A stretch of 5,510 nucleotides of DNA, from contig JAHQWY010000257.1 in the NCBI GenBank assembly GCA_029856445.1, positions 1 through 5,510 on the forward strand, given 5' to 3'. Position 1 is the stretch's first letter. Each line of letters opens with the position of its first letter. Positions 1 through 4,429 of the stretch are shown piece by piece. The notes under the pieces were generated by a model. That model was not told the origin of the DNA, made no database searches, and saw only the letters and a program-made list of their open reading frames with translations. This DNA is from Promethearchaeia archaeon (GTDB lineage Archaea; Asgardarchaeota; Lokiarchaeia; Sigyniarchaeales; SOKP01). The position numbers and the translations under genes were made by a program.

Positions 1-33
1 ATGACTAATAGCAGAAAATATAGAGATTTATGA
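1..33 (+). CDS. C-terminal tail of an upstream gene (partial)
   Basis: Frame 1 is open from the first base and ends at a TGA at 31-33, encoding at least MTNSRKYRDL. The TGA shares four bases (ATGA, 30-33) with the ATG of the next gene, the classic arrangement of translationally coupled genes in one operon. The gene body lies outside the window, so its product cannot be named. The ATG at 1-3 may be just an internal methionine. The overlap is the main reason to believe it, because ten codons have no independent coding signal. Confidence 0.45.
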   Translation: MTNSRKYRDL

Positions 34-953
34 CCGGTATGAAGCCTAAGATAATATGTATTACTGGAGGTAAAGGAGGTACGGGGAAAACATTATGCGC
101 TGTCAATATCGCCGTTATGTTTAAAAATGAAGGTTATAAAGTGCTTCTAATAGATGGTGATGTGGAGAATCCTAATTCTTATCTATTATTGAATGGCAGT
201 CTTGAAAATAAAAGGGAAGTCCCTTTTTTCATGCCAAAGTTTAATGAAGATAAATGTACTCGATGTGGAATATGTGCTCAAAATTGTATTAATCATGCTT
301 TATTATATATTGATGATTCAATTCCAATCTTAATGTCATCACTTTGTTCTGGGTGCAAATTGTGCTACAAAATTTGTCCTGAAAAAGCAATTGAAGCAGA
401 TTTTAAGACACTTGGTTGGATTTATTCCAATGAAATTCATGGGCTTACACTTTACGTTGGAGAATTAAAACCTTCAGAAGCACGGTCGGCAGGAATTGTA
501 GAAGCTCTTCTTGAGACTCTTAAGGATATCATAAAAAACCAACCAAACAAGTTTGATATTGTCATTTTAGATACAGCTCCAGGAGCACATTGTGATGTAG
601 AACTCTTAATTGATATTGCAGATGTAAGTATTCCTATTACAGAACCTACAAAATTTGGTAAATTAGATTTAAAGAGAATAATAGAATTGATAAATTTATT
701 GGGGAAAGATTGTAAGGTAATCATAAATAGATCATCATTATTAGGTTTTAAGGATCAATTTATAAAAGAATTACAAGAAGAAGACATTGAAATTTTAGGT
801 GATATTCCTTTAGACGCAGATATTGTAAATTCTTATTGTCAAGGAACACCGATTATGGAAAAAAATAGTGGTTATGATATAAAGGGCGCTGGTTTCTTAG
901 CTTTCAATAATATTTTTGAAAACTTGAAGAAATGGTTAGAATTAAAAGCATAA
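30..953 (+). CDS. MinD/ParA-type P-loop ATPase with inserted 2[4Fe-4S] ferredoxin domain (paralogue 1)
   Basis: This is a 307-residue cytoplasmic ATPase of the MinD/Mrp superfamily (COG1149 type). A deviant Walker A, GGKGGTGKT, lies at residues 13-21 with signature lysine K15. A switch I-like IDGDVENPN is at 41-49 and a switch II-like LDTAPG at 180-185. Inserted between these is a bacterial-type ferredoxin domain with two complete CxxCxxCxxxC motifs (C76/79/82/86 and C106/109/112/116), so two [4Fe-4S] clusters are expected. TEPT at 204-207 and GDIPLD at 257-262 are conserved tail elements. In-frame TAG at 21-23 limits the start to ATG 30 or ATG 39. ATG 30 is chosen for its ATGA overlap with the upstream gene; neither has a clear SD. 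The next paralogue follows 19 bp downstream. By family knowledge such proteins couple ATP hydrolysis to Fe-S or metal-cluster handling. The client here is inferred to be the NifX-like proteins nearby. Switch II departs from the usual PPGxGCP form (APGAHCD). Confidence 0.93.
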   Translation: MTGMKPKIICITGGKGGTGKTLCAVNIAVMFKNEGYKVLLIDGDVENPNSYLLLNGSLENKREVPFFMPKFNEDKCTRCGICAQNCINHALLYIDDSIPILMSSLCSGCKLCYKICPEKAIEADFKTLGWIYSNEIHGLTLYVGELKPSEARSAGIVEALLETLKDIIKNQPNKFDIVILDTAPGAHCDVELLIDIADVSIPITEPTKFGKLDLKRIIELINLLGKDCKVIINRSSLLGFKDQFIKELQEEDIEILGDIPLDADIVNSYCQGTPIMEKNSGYDIKGAGFLAFNNIFENLKKWLELKA

Positions 954-972
954 TTGATAAAAGCGATGTAAA

Positions 973-1902
973 ATGAATGAAAGAAAGATCATAGGGGTTG
1001 TTTCTGGTAAAGGAGGTGTAGGTAAAACATCAGTTACAGCTTCATTAGCAACTCTCGCACAAGAGGATTCAATGATGAAAGTTATGGTATTAGATTGTGA
1101 TGTTGATGCACCAAACTTAGCAATTATTCTTCCTCCTGATAATGAATCGAAGATAAGTAAACAGGATACATATACCACCCTAAAAGCAACATTTTTAGAA
1201 AACCTATGTAATAATTGCAAACAATGTTTTGATGACCATTTCTGTGAGTTCAATGCTTTAGAGTGGGATAGTAAGAATTCAATACCTAAAATTGATTTCT
1301 TAAAATGTGAGGGGTGTGGAGCATGTAAAGTTTTATGTCCTATGCATGCTTTTGAAATAAATGCTGTAAAAAGTGGTGAAATCATATCCTATAAAAGTGA
1401 AATGGGATTTCCATTAATATATGGAAAAACCCAATTAGGAAGCACTACATCAGGAAAACTAGTCTCAGATGCTAAAGAATTTGTAAAAAATCTCGAAGAA
1501 TATGAGGAATGTAATTTAATATTTATAGATGGACCTCCAGGAATTGGATGTCCGGTAATTGCTACTCTTTCAAATTTGGATTATGTTATTACTATATGTG
1601 AGCCTACTCCTTCGGGTTTACATGATTTATTAAGAGTAATTGAAGTTATAAATCAATTTAATTTACCCTATGGAGTTCTAATAAATAAATCAGATTTACA
1701 GAGCCCATTTCAAAAGCCATTTAGTAAACATATGAGTAAAGCAAATTATGAAATATTAGGTAAAATCCCCTATGATTTATCAATTCCAAAAGCTATGTCT
1801 TTTGCTAAACCTGTAGTACAATATGAACCAAACTCAGAAGCGAGTATAGCTATTAAAGAAATTTATAAAAATTTAAAAGGAAAATTATGGGATGAAAGCT
1901 GA
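973..1902 (+). CDS. MinD/ParA-type P-loop ATPase with inserted 2[4Fe-4S] ferredoxin domain (paralogue 2)
   Basis: This is a 309-residue paralogue of the preceding protein. Walker A SGKGGVGKT is at 11-19 (signature K13), DCDVDAPN at 41-48, and the canonical family switch II DGPPGIGCPV at 186-195, including the conserved Cys-Pro after the glycines. EPTPSGLHDL (210-219) is also typical of COG1149. The inserted ferredoxin has one standard motif (C112/115/118/122) and one stretched motif (C79/82/85 then C91, x5 instead of x3), so two [4Fe-4S] clusters are still plausible. ATG 973 is supported by the family N-terminus; the SD is weak or absent. It follows paralogue 1 by 19 bp in the same strand, so the two are probably co-transcribed and may form a heterodimer. 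It ends only 2 bp from the stop of the convergent DUF134 gene. Role: ATP-dependent Fe-S/metal-cluster transfer is inferred from the family and neighbours, not shown by the sequence. Confidence 0.94.
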   Translation: MNERKIIGVVSGKGGVGKTSVTASLATLAQEDSMMKVMVLDCDVDAPNLAIILPPDNESKISKQDTYTTLKATFLENLCNNCKQCFDDHFCEFNALEWDSKNSIPKIDFLKCEGCGACKVLCPMHAFEINAVKSGEIISYKSEMGFPLIYGKTQLGSTTSGKLVSDAKEFVKNLEEYEECNLIFIDGPPGIGCPVIATLSNLDYVITICEPTPSGLHDLLRVIEVINQFNLPYGVLINKSDLQSPFQKPFSKHMSKANYEILGKIPYDLSIPKAMSFAKPVVQYEPNSEASIAIKEIYKNLKGKLWDES

Positions 1903-1904
1903 GT

Positions 1905-2321
1905 TTAAACTAGTTCCCTGACTAGAAAGTAAACATTTTTAGAATTACATCTCACACAATTAACTTTTCTATCTTTTGATGCCTCAGGATCTTCCCATTC
2001 ATGTTTGCAATCTACACATTCATAACCAACGAATTTTGGTTTTATATCAAAATTACCACCATGCACCTTAATCATTTTTCCTTCAAGTAAGGCGATTGTG
2101 TTTTTACGGTGAGCACTTTCAAGAATCCTAGAAAATGTGGGTTGGCTAATACCCATTTTTTCTGCAGCTACTCTCTGATTTAATCCGATATAATGTTTAA
2201 GGCGCATAGCTTCGAATTCAGCAATGGTTAAAGTTATAAAATCTTCAGATGGCGGTTCATTTGAGAAATAAAGGTTATTAGGCATTTGAGTAACCCATCT
2301 TCGATGTCTTCTTCGTCCCAT
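1905..2321 (-). CDS. DUF134 family helix-turn-helix / zinc-ribbon protein, putative regulator
   Basis: This 138-residue protein begins with the basic MGRRRHRRWV segment typical of DUF134 (PF02001). Residues about 30-82 match the family's sigma-70 region 4-like helix-turn-helix: LTIAEFEAMRLKHYIGLNQR, then AAEKMGISQPTFSRILESA. A C-terminal extension (about 95-138) carries C102-x2-C105 and C122-x2-C125, a probable zinc ribbon (rubredoxin-like knuckles) that could sense or bind metal. The start ATG at 2321-2319 has a good SD, AAAGGTGA, at 2335-2328. DUF134 genes commonly sit beside, or are fused to, NifX-like cluster-binding domains, and here the gene is divergent from one. I infer a DNA-binding regulator of the neighbouring NifX-like genes, with the dyads in 2322-2545 as candidate targets. 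The family has no firmly assigned function that I can cite. Confidence 0.92.
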   Translation of the reverse strand: MGRRRHRRWVTQMPNNLYFSNEPPSEDFITLTIAEFEAMRLKHYIGLNQRVAAEKMGISQPTFSRILESAHRKNTIALLEGKMIKVHGGNFDIKPKFVGYECVDCKHEWEDPEASKDRKVNCVRCNSKNVYFLVRELV

Positions 2322-2357
2322 TTCAAATCACCTTTATATTAACTGCTAATAGGTATT

Positions 2358-2369
2358 GATAATATTATC
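2358..2369. promoter_or_regulatory. 12-bp perfect palindrome upstream of DUF134
   Basis: GATAATATTATC is its own reverse complement and ends 37 bp upstream of the DUF134 start codon, where an archaeal or bacterial core promoter would lie. It could be an autoregulatory operator or simply part of the promoter. Low sequence complexity keeps confidence modest. Confidence 0.35.
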
Positions 2370-2380
2370 TTATCTACATA

Positions 2381-2397
2381 CTTAAAATTGTTTTAAG
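2381..2397. repeat. Inverted repeat CTTAAAA-N3-TTTTAAG
   Basis: Two exact 7-bp arms are separated by ttg, 60 bp upstream of the DUF134 start. It could be a protein-binding dyad on the DUF134 side of the divergent region. No second copy was found by eye, so a chance AT-rich dyad remains possible. Confidence 0.3.
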
Positions 2398-2464
2398 ATT
2401 TTTTAATTGTGATTATTAAAATTATTTTTTTAGAATTTTTAGTTAACCACTATTCTTAATATAT

Positions 2465-2478
2465 TGAATAATTATTCA
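2465..2478. promoter_or_regulatory. Putative operator TGAATA-AT-TATTCA, copy 1
   Basis: TGAATAATTATTCA is a perfect 14-bp palindrome 67 bp upstream of NifX-like gene 1 and just upstream of its TATA-like boxes. The same half-sites with the same 2-bp spacer occur at 4326-4339, upstream of NifX-like gene 2. Recurrence in front of both paralogous genes argues for a shared regulator; DUF134, encoded next door, is the obvious candidate, though that is inference. Confidence 0.5.
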
Positions 2479-2489
2479 TTAAATTTAAA

Positions 2490-2512
2490 TTTTATAAAAA
2501 TCTCTTTATAAT
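2490..2512 (+). promoter_or_regulatory. TATA-like promoter elements of NifX-like gene 1
   Basis: TTTTATAAAAA (2490-2500) and TTTATAAT (2505-2512) are archaeal TATA-box-like sequences. From the second, initiation about 25 bp downstream would give a leader of roughly ten bases before the GTG start at 2546. That fits the lack of an SD before that start. Placement is by spacing only. Confidence 0.4.
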
Positions 2513-2545
2513 TAAGAAGAAATAAACTGTTAAATTGAGTTTAAA

Positions 2546-2953
2546 GTGAAAATAGCAATTAGTTCAGATTCAGGAAATGTATCCGGACATTTTGGTCGAG
2601 CCCCAAATTTTACTATCATAACCATTGAAGATAATAAATTAATTGAAAAAAAAGTACTCCAAAATCCTGGTCATACTGTAGGGAGTATTCCAAAATTTAT
2701 AAGTGAACAGGGAGCGAAATGCATGATAACAGGAGGTATGGGGCGTAGAGCGCAAGATTTCTTTAGCCAATATGGAATTGATATTATAATGGGAGTTACT
2801 GGGACAATCGACAATGTCATTCAAAAGATATTAGATGGTACATTAGAAGGTGGAGAAAGCCTTTGTTCCCCAGGCGGAGGAAAAGGGTACGGAGTTGAAA
2901 AAATTCATACTGAAGCTGATGATAACCATGAGCATCATCATTCCCATGGATAA
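2546..2953 (+). CDS. NifX/NifB-like metal-cluster-binding protein with His-rich tail (1)
   Basis: This is a 135-residue protein of the dinitrogenase iron-molybdenum cofactor family (PF02579, MTH1175-like). Family motifs appear in order: KIAISSDSG at 2-10, GHFGRAPNF at 14-22, NPGHTVGSIPKFI at 40-52, GGMGRRAQDFF at 63-73, GVTGTIDNVI at 83-92 and GTLEGGESLC at 98-107. The fold is a single RNase H-like domain and the family binds Fe-S, FeMo-co precursors or Mo-Cu clusters. C59 and C107 are the only cysteines. The tail DDNHEHHHSHG (125-135) is a likely metal-binding extension. The start is GTG at 2546: TAA at 2531-2533 closes the frame upstream and no ATG lies between. No SD is visible, so translation may use a very short leader. 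It sits opposite DUF134 and converges on the small Cys protein. It is a probable acceptor or carrier of clusters made with the two ferredoxin-ATPases. Without nitrogenase genes, a nitrogen-fixation role is unsupported. Confidence 0.92.
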   Translation: MKIAISSDSGNVSGHFGRAPNFTIITIEDNKLIEKKVLQNPGHTVGSIPKFISEQGAKCMITGGMGRRAQDFFSQYGIDIIMGVTGTIDNVIQKILDGTLEGGESLCSPGGGKGYGVEKIHTEADDNHEHHHSHG

Positions 2954-3028
2954 AACTTTCTTTAGAATTTGAATCTTTATAGAGCATAAACATAGGTATA
3001 TTATTTATTCTAATAAGTTCTAACCATC

Positions 3029-3241
3029 TTATTCATAAGAAAGATCTTTTTTAATAATCCCGTTGGGGAGCATGTTTTCTGGGTGATATTGCCCATTTTC
3101 TTCCATCTGATATCGTTTACAGTTCTTATTGCCTACTAAACAATAATTCTCAACCCATTTAGAATCTAACTTACCATGATCGACGAAAAATTTGATAGGG
3201 CAAACTGAATACCATTTACATACTTTATTTTCAGGGTTCAA
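3029..3241 (-). CDS. Small four-cysteine protein of unknown function, TTG start
   Basis: This is a 70-residue soluble protein with four cysteines: C8-x5-C14 near the N-terminus and C34-x6-C41 further on. Conserved-looking stretches are CKWYSVCPIKFF (8-19), GKLDSKWVENYC (23-34), CKRYQMEENG (41-50) and YHPENMLPNG (52-61). I recognise the pattern as that of a small uncharacterised family seen in anaerobic archaea and bacteria, but can name no function. Four cysteines could hold Zn or an Fe-S cluster. The only usable start is TTG at 3241-3239: upstream in frame there is no ATG or GTG before a TGA, and the next Met is residue 46, after all the cysteines. No SD is present, while a TATA-like TTAAATATAATA lies some 15-25 bp upstream, so a leaderless or near-leaderless message is possible. 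It follows osmC by 67 bp, with a T-rich terminator-like stretch between, and converges on NifX-like gene 1. Confidence 0.78.
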   Translation of the reverse strand: MNPENKVCKWYSVCPIKFFVDHGKLDSKWVENYCLVGNKNCKRYQMEENGQYHPENMLPNGIIKKDLSYE

Positions 3242-3285
3242 TTCTACATATCTTATTATATTTAATCAATATGATAAAAGAATAT

Positions 3286-3307
3286 AAAAAAAAATTGTTT
3301 TAAAAAA
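3286..3307 (-). terminator. Oligo-T terminator-like tract after osmC
   Basis: Read on the minus strand, just past the OsmC stop, there are runs of six T (3307-3302) and nine T (3294-3286). Archaeal transcription commonly stops at such oligo-T tracts without a hairpin. If it works, the downstream four-cysteine gene needs its own promoter, matching the TATA-like sequence found before it. No stem is seen. Confidence 0.42.
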
Positions 3308-3308
3308 T

Positions 3309-3818
3309 TTATTTTCGTATTTGCACTTTGGGTTTAATGGGGGACGCTCCACCAAAATTGGTTATTACTGGACAGTGATTAAAAACTTTATCCATTAGTT
3401 CATTAATCTTCTCATCTGGTGCATCTGCTTTAATTCTAATTACAGGTTCAAGTTTATCATAACCAGCTAGTTTTGTATCATCAATTCCGAAGATTGCTCC
3501 CAAATTAATATGACCGCGAGAGAAAACTTTCATTTCTTCGATTTTAATATCCATAATTTTTGCCCAAAATCGTGTAACGGCTATAATACAGGCTCCAATT
3601 GATGATAAAATCACTAATAAAGGTGATGGACCTATATTTGATCCATCCAATCCCCCAGGGGCATCAATAATTAACTCAAAAGGATCCCCTGCAGGATTAC
3701 CCATTGTACATTTGACCTGCATACCTTCTGGTAACATTTCACATTCAATATTAAAATTTTTTTCCCCTGCATTCCAATCTGCCTTAATGGCATCATAGGT
3801 TTCTTGGAAACTTGGCAT
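3309..3818 (-). CDS. OsmC-family protein (OsmC/Ohr-like thiol protein)
   Basis: This 169-residue protein has the OsmC fold signature (PF02566): a beta-rich N-terminal half, GGLDGSNIGPSPLLVILSS at about 55-73, a central helix with the first conserved cysteine (C77 in SIGACIIAVTRFWAK), and the second in HCPV (C149). Two such cysteines are the redox pair used by OsmC/Ohr enzymes to reduce peroxides. C26 and C37 are extra. E94/E95 and R101 lie in the middle segment, but I cannot assign catalytic roles without an alignment. ATG 3818-3816 has an SD-like GAGGTG (3834-3829), 10 bp ahead. It lies 42 bp downstream of NifX-like gene 2 on the same strand, so co-transcription is likely. Context suggests either oxidative protection of a cluster-assembly module or, as with many archaeal OsmC-like proteins next to sulfur-carrier genes, handling of persulfide-like thiols; both are inference. 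Confidence 0.88.
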   Translation of the reverse strand: MPSFQETYDAIKADWNAGEKNFNIECEMLPEGMQVKCTMGNPAGDPFELIIDAPGGLDGSNIGPSPLLVILSSIGACIIAVTRFWAKIMDIKIEEMKVFSRGHINLGAIFGIDDTKLAGYDKLEPVIRIKADAPDEKINELMDKVFNHCPVITNFGGASPIKPKVQIRK

Positions 3819-3828
3819 TTAATTTACA

Positions 3829-3834
3829 CACCTC
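3829..3834 (-). promoter_or_regulatory. Shine-Dalgarno site of osmC
   Basis: GAGGTG on the minus strand matches the anti-SD end of 16S rRNA and sits 10 bp before the ATG, fixing the OsmC start. Its upstream neighbour NifX-like gene 2 has only a weak site. Confidence 0.6.
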
Positions 3835-3860
3835 ATCTTTTCTGAATTAAATATTTTTTA

Positions 3861-4241
3861 CTAATGTATGTGATTATGTTCAGAATTACTAGCGCAACTA
3901 GCATCGCTTAGAATTTTTAACTGATTTTCTAATAACATTCTAATATTTTTTTCAATAGTGCCTTCTACGCCTCGATATAAGTTGATTTGAACTTGTTGAA
4001 AACCCATGAATGGACGCATTCCAATTCCTGTTAAAATCATATCAGTAACATTTCTTTGTTTCATGTTCATAACAGGTTCCATACAACCAGCATGACCTTC
4101 ATTACTGATGGAAAAAATTTTTTTAAATTTGCCATTTTCAATAAGTTCAACACCTACAAAATACCTACAATGTCCGAAATGGGGTGATACATTATCTGAT
4201 AATTCAGCTCCATCGGCAGGAATTCCAATAATTCTATTCAT
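3861..4241 (-). CDS. NifX/NifB-like metal-cluster-binding protein, divergent subfamily (2)
   Basis: This 126-residue PF02579-type protein is clearly diverged from the one at 2546. The family frame is kept: IGIPADG (5-11), SPHFGHCRYF (19-28), GHAGC (49-53), GIGMRPFMGF (72-81), INLYRGVEGTIEKNI (86-100). The usual GGMGRRA is replaced by GIGMRPF, and HFGRAP by HFGHCR, adding a cysteine and a histidine next to the cluster pocket. Cysteines are C25, C53 and C116; the tail SCASNSEHNHIH (115-126) again ends in alternating histidines. The start ATG 4241-4239 is supported by the family N-terminus; a weak AAGGT lies about 12-17 bp upstream. It appears to be the first gene of a minus-strand unit with osmC 42 bp downstream. 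It probably binds or carries an Fe-S or heterometal cluster in partnership with the MinD-ferredoxin ATPases; specificity is unknown. Confidence 0.9.
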   Translation of the reverse strand: MNRIIGIPADGAELSDNVSPHFGHCRYFVGVELIENGKFKKIFSISNEGHAGCMEPVMNMKQRNVTDMILTGIGMRPFMGFQQVQINLYRGVEGTIEKNIRMLLENQLKILSDASCASNSEHNHIH

Positions 4242-4266
4242 AATTCCATAAATACCTTGACTCTTT

Positions 4267-4284
4267 TAGAAAAAATTTTTTCTA
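4267..4284. repeat. 18-bp perfect palindrome in the probable leader of NifX-like gene 2
   Basis: TAGAAAAAATTTTTTCTA is exactly self-complementary and lies 26-43 bp upstream of the NifX-like start, downstream of its TATA-like box. It may be an operator covering the start site, or in RNA a weak A-U hairpin. An A-tract/T-tract junction like this also bends DNA. Confidence 0.45.
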
Positions 4285-4313
4285 GATGTTATTTTTAGAT
4301 AATAGAACTTATT

Positions 4314-4322
4314 ATTTATATT
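4314..4322 (-). promoter_or_regulatory. TATA-like box of NifX-like gene 2
   Basis: AATATAAAT on the minus strand would direct initiation near 4292, giving a leader of about 50 bases that contains the 18-bp palindrome. The TGAATA dyad begins 4 bp upstream of it, a position that would overlap or abut the TFB-binding element. Confidence 0.4.
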
Positions 4323-4325
4323 TTG

Positions 4326-4339
4326 TGAATATTTATTCA
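4326..4339. promoter_or_regulatory. Putative operator TGAATA-TT-TATTCA, copy 2
   Basis: TGAATATTTATTCA has exact 6-bp inverted half-sites with a 2-bp spacer, identical half-sites to the dyad at 2465-2478. It is 85 bp upstream of NifX-like gene 2 and beside its TATA-like box. Both copies stand at a similar distance from a NifX-like start (67 and 85 bp), consistent with one regulator of both genes. Confidence 0.5.
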
Positions 4340-4352
4340 TAAAAAATTATAG

Positions 4353-4396
4353 CGAACCAAGTTCGGTTTCAATGGGTTAATACCGAACATGGTTCG
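4353..4396. promoter_or_regulatory. Paired operator: two CGAAC-N3-GTTCG sites 31 bp apart
   Basis: CGAACCAAGTTCG (4353-4365) and CGAACATGGTTCG (4384-4396) share exact inverted 5-bp half-sites around three bases. Their centres (4359, 4390) are 31 bp apart, about three helical turns, so two dimers would sit on one DNA face. The sites are GC-rich in an AT-rich spacer and end 5 bp before a TATA-like box of the Usp gene. The whole element is also a large inverted repeat (15-bp arms, 14 of 15 paired), so an RNA hairpin is an alternative reading. A helix-turn-helix dimer binding site is the simplest explanation; the regulator is not encoded by any gene I can link directly. Confidence 0.68.
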
Positions 4397-4401
4397 ATAG
4401 A

Positions 4402-4429
4402 TTTAAATATTCTATTTTATATATATTAA
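4402..4429 (+). promoter_or_regulatory. TATA-like promoter of the Usp gene
   Basis: TTTAAATA (4402-4409) and TTTTATATATATTAA (4415-4429) are good archaeal TATA candidates directly downstream of the paired operator. Initiation about 25 bp downstream would give a 60-75 base purine-rich leader before the ATG at 4506. Which box is used cannot be told from sequence. Confidence 0.42.

Larger units (their letters stand above)
2322..2545. promoter_or_regulatory. Divergent intergenic region between DUF134 and NifX-like gene 1
   Basis: These 224 bp are very AT-rich and hold the back-to-back start regions of the DUF134 gene (minus) and NifX-like gene 1 (plus). Besides the SD of DUF134 they contain three exact dyads: GATAATATTATC (2358-2369), CTTAAAA-ttg-TTTTAAG (2381-2397) and TGAATAATTATTCA (2465-2478). 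Two TATA-like boxes lie closer to the plus-strand gene. I see no RNA gene or extra ORF with a convincing SD. Because the composition is extreme, AT-only dyads are partly expected by chance; the one at 2465-2478 is the best supported because it recurs in the other divergent region. Confidence 0.6.

Noticed and set aside
452..724. 90-codon minus-strand open frame inside the first ATPase gene
   Set aside because: Antisense shadow of a strongly conserved coding region; no recognisable motif.
942..1385. 147-codon minus-strand open frame inside the second ATPase gene
   Set aside because: It lies wholly antisense to a gene with clear Walker and ferredoxin motifs, has no SD and a low-quality composition; it is a shadow frame.
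30..1902. Assignment of the ATPases as Mrp/NBP35 (ApbC) or as the cell-division protein MinD
   Set aside because: The ferredoxin insert in the middle of the P-loop domain and the lack of the C-terminal CxxC of NBP35/ApbC and of a MinD amphipathic tail point to the COG1149 family instead.
2639..2824. 61-codon minus-strand open frame inside NifX-like gene 1
   Set aside because: Antisense to conserved PF02579 motifs, with no SD or family likeness.
2546..4241. A nitrogen-fixation (nif) cluster
   Set aside because: The PF02579 proteins are stand-alone small domains and no nifH, nifD, nifK, nifE, nifN or nifB radical-SAM gene is present; similarity to NifX alone does not imply nitrogenase.
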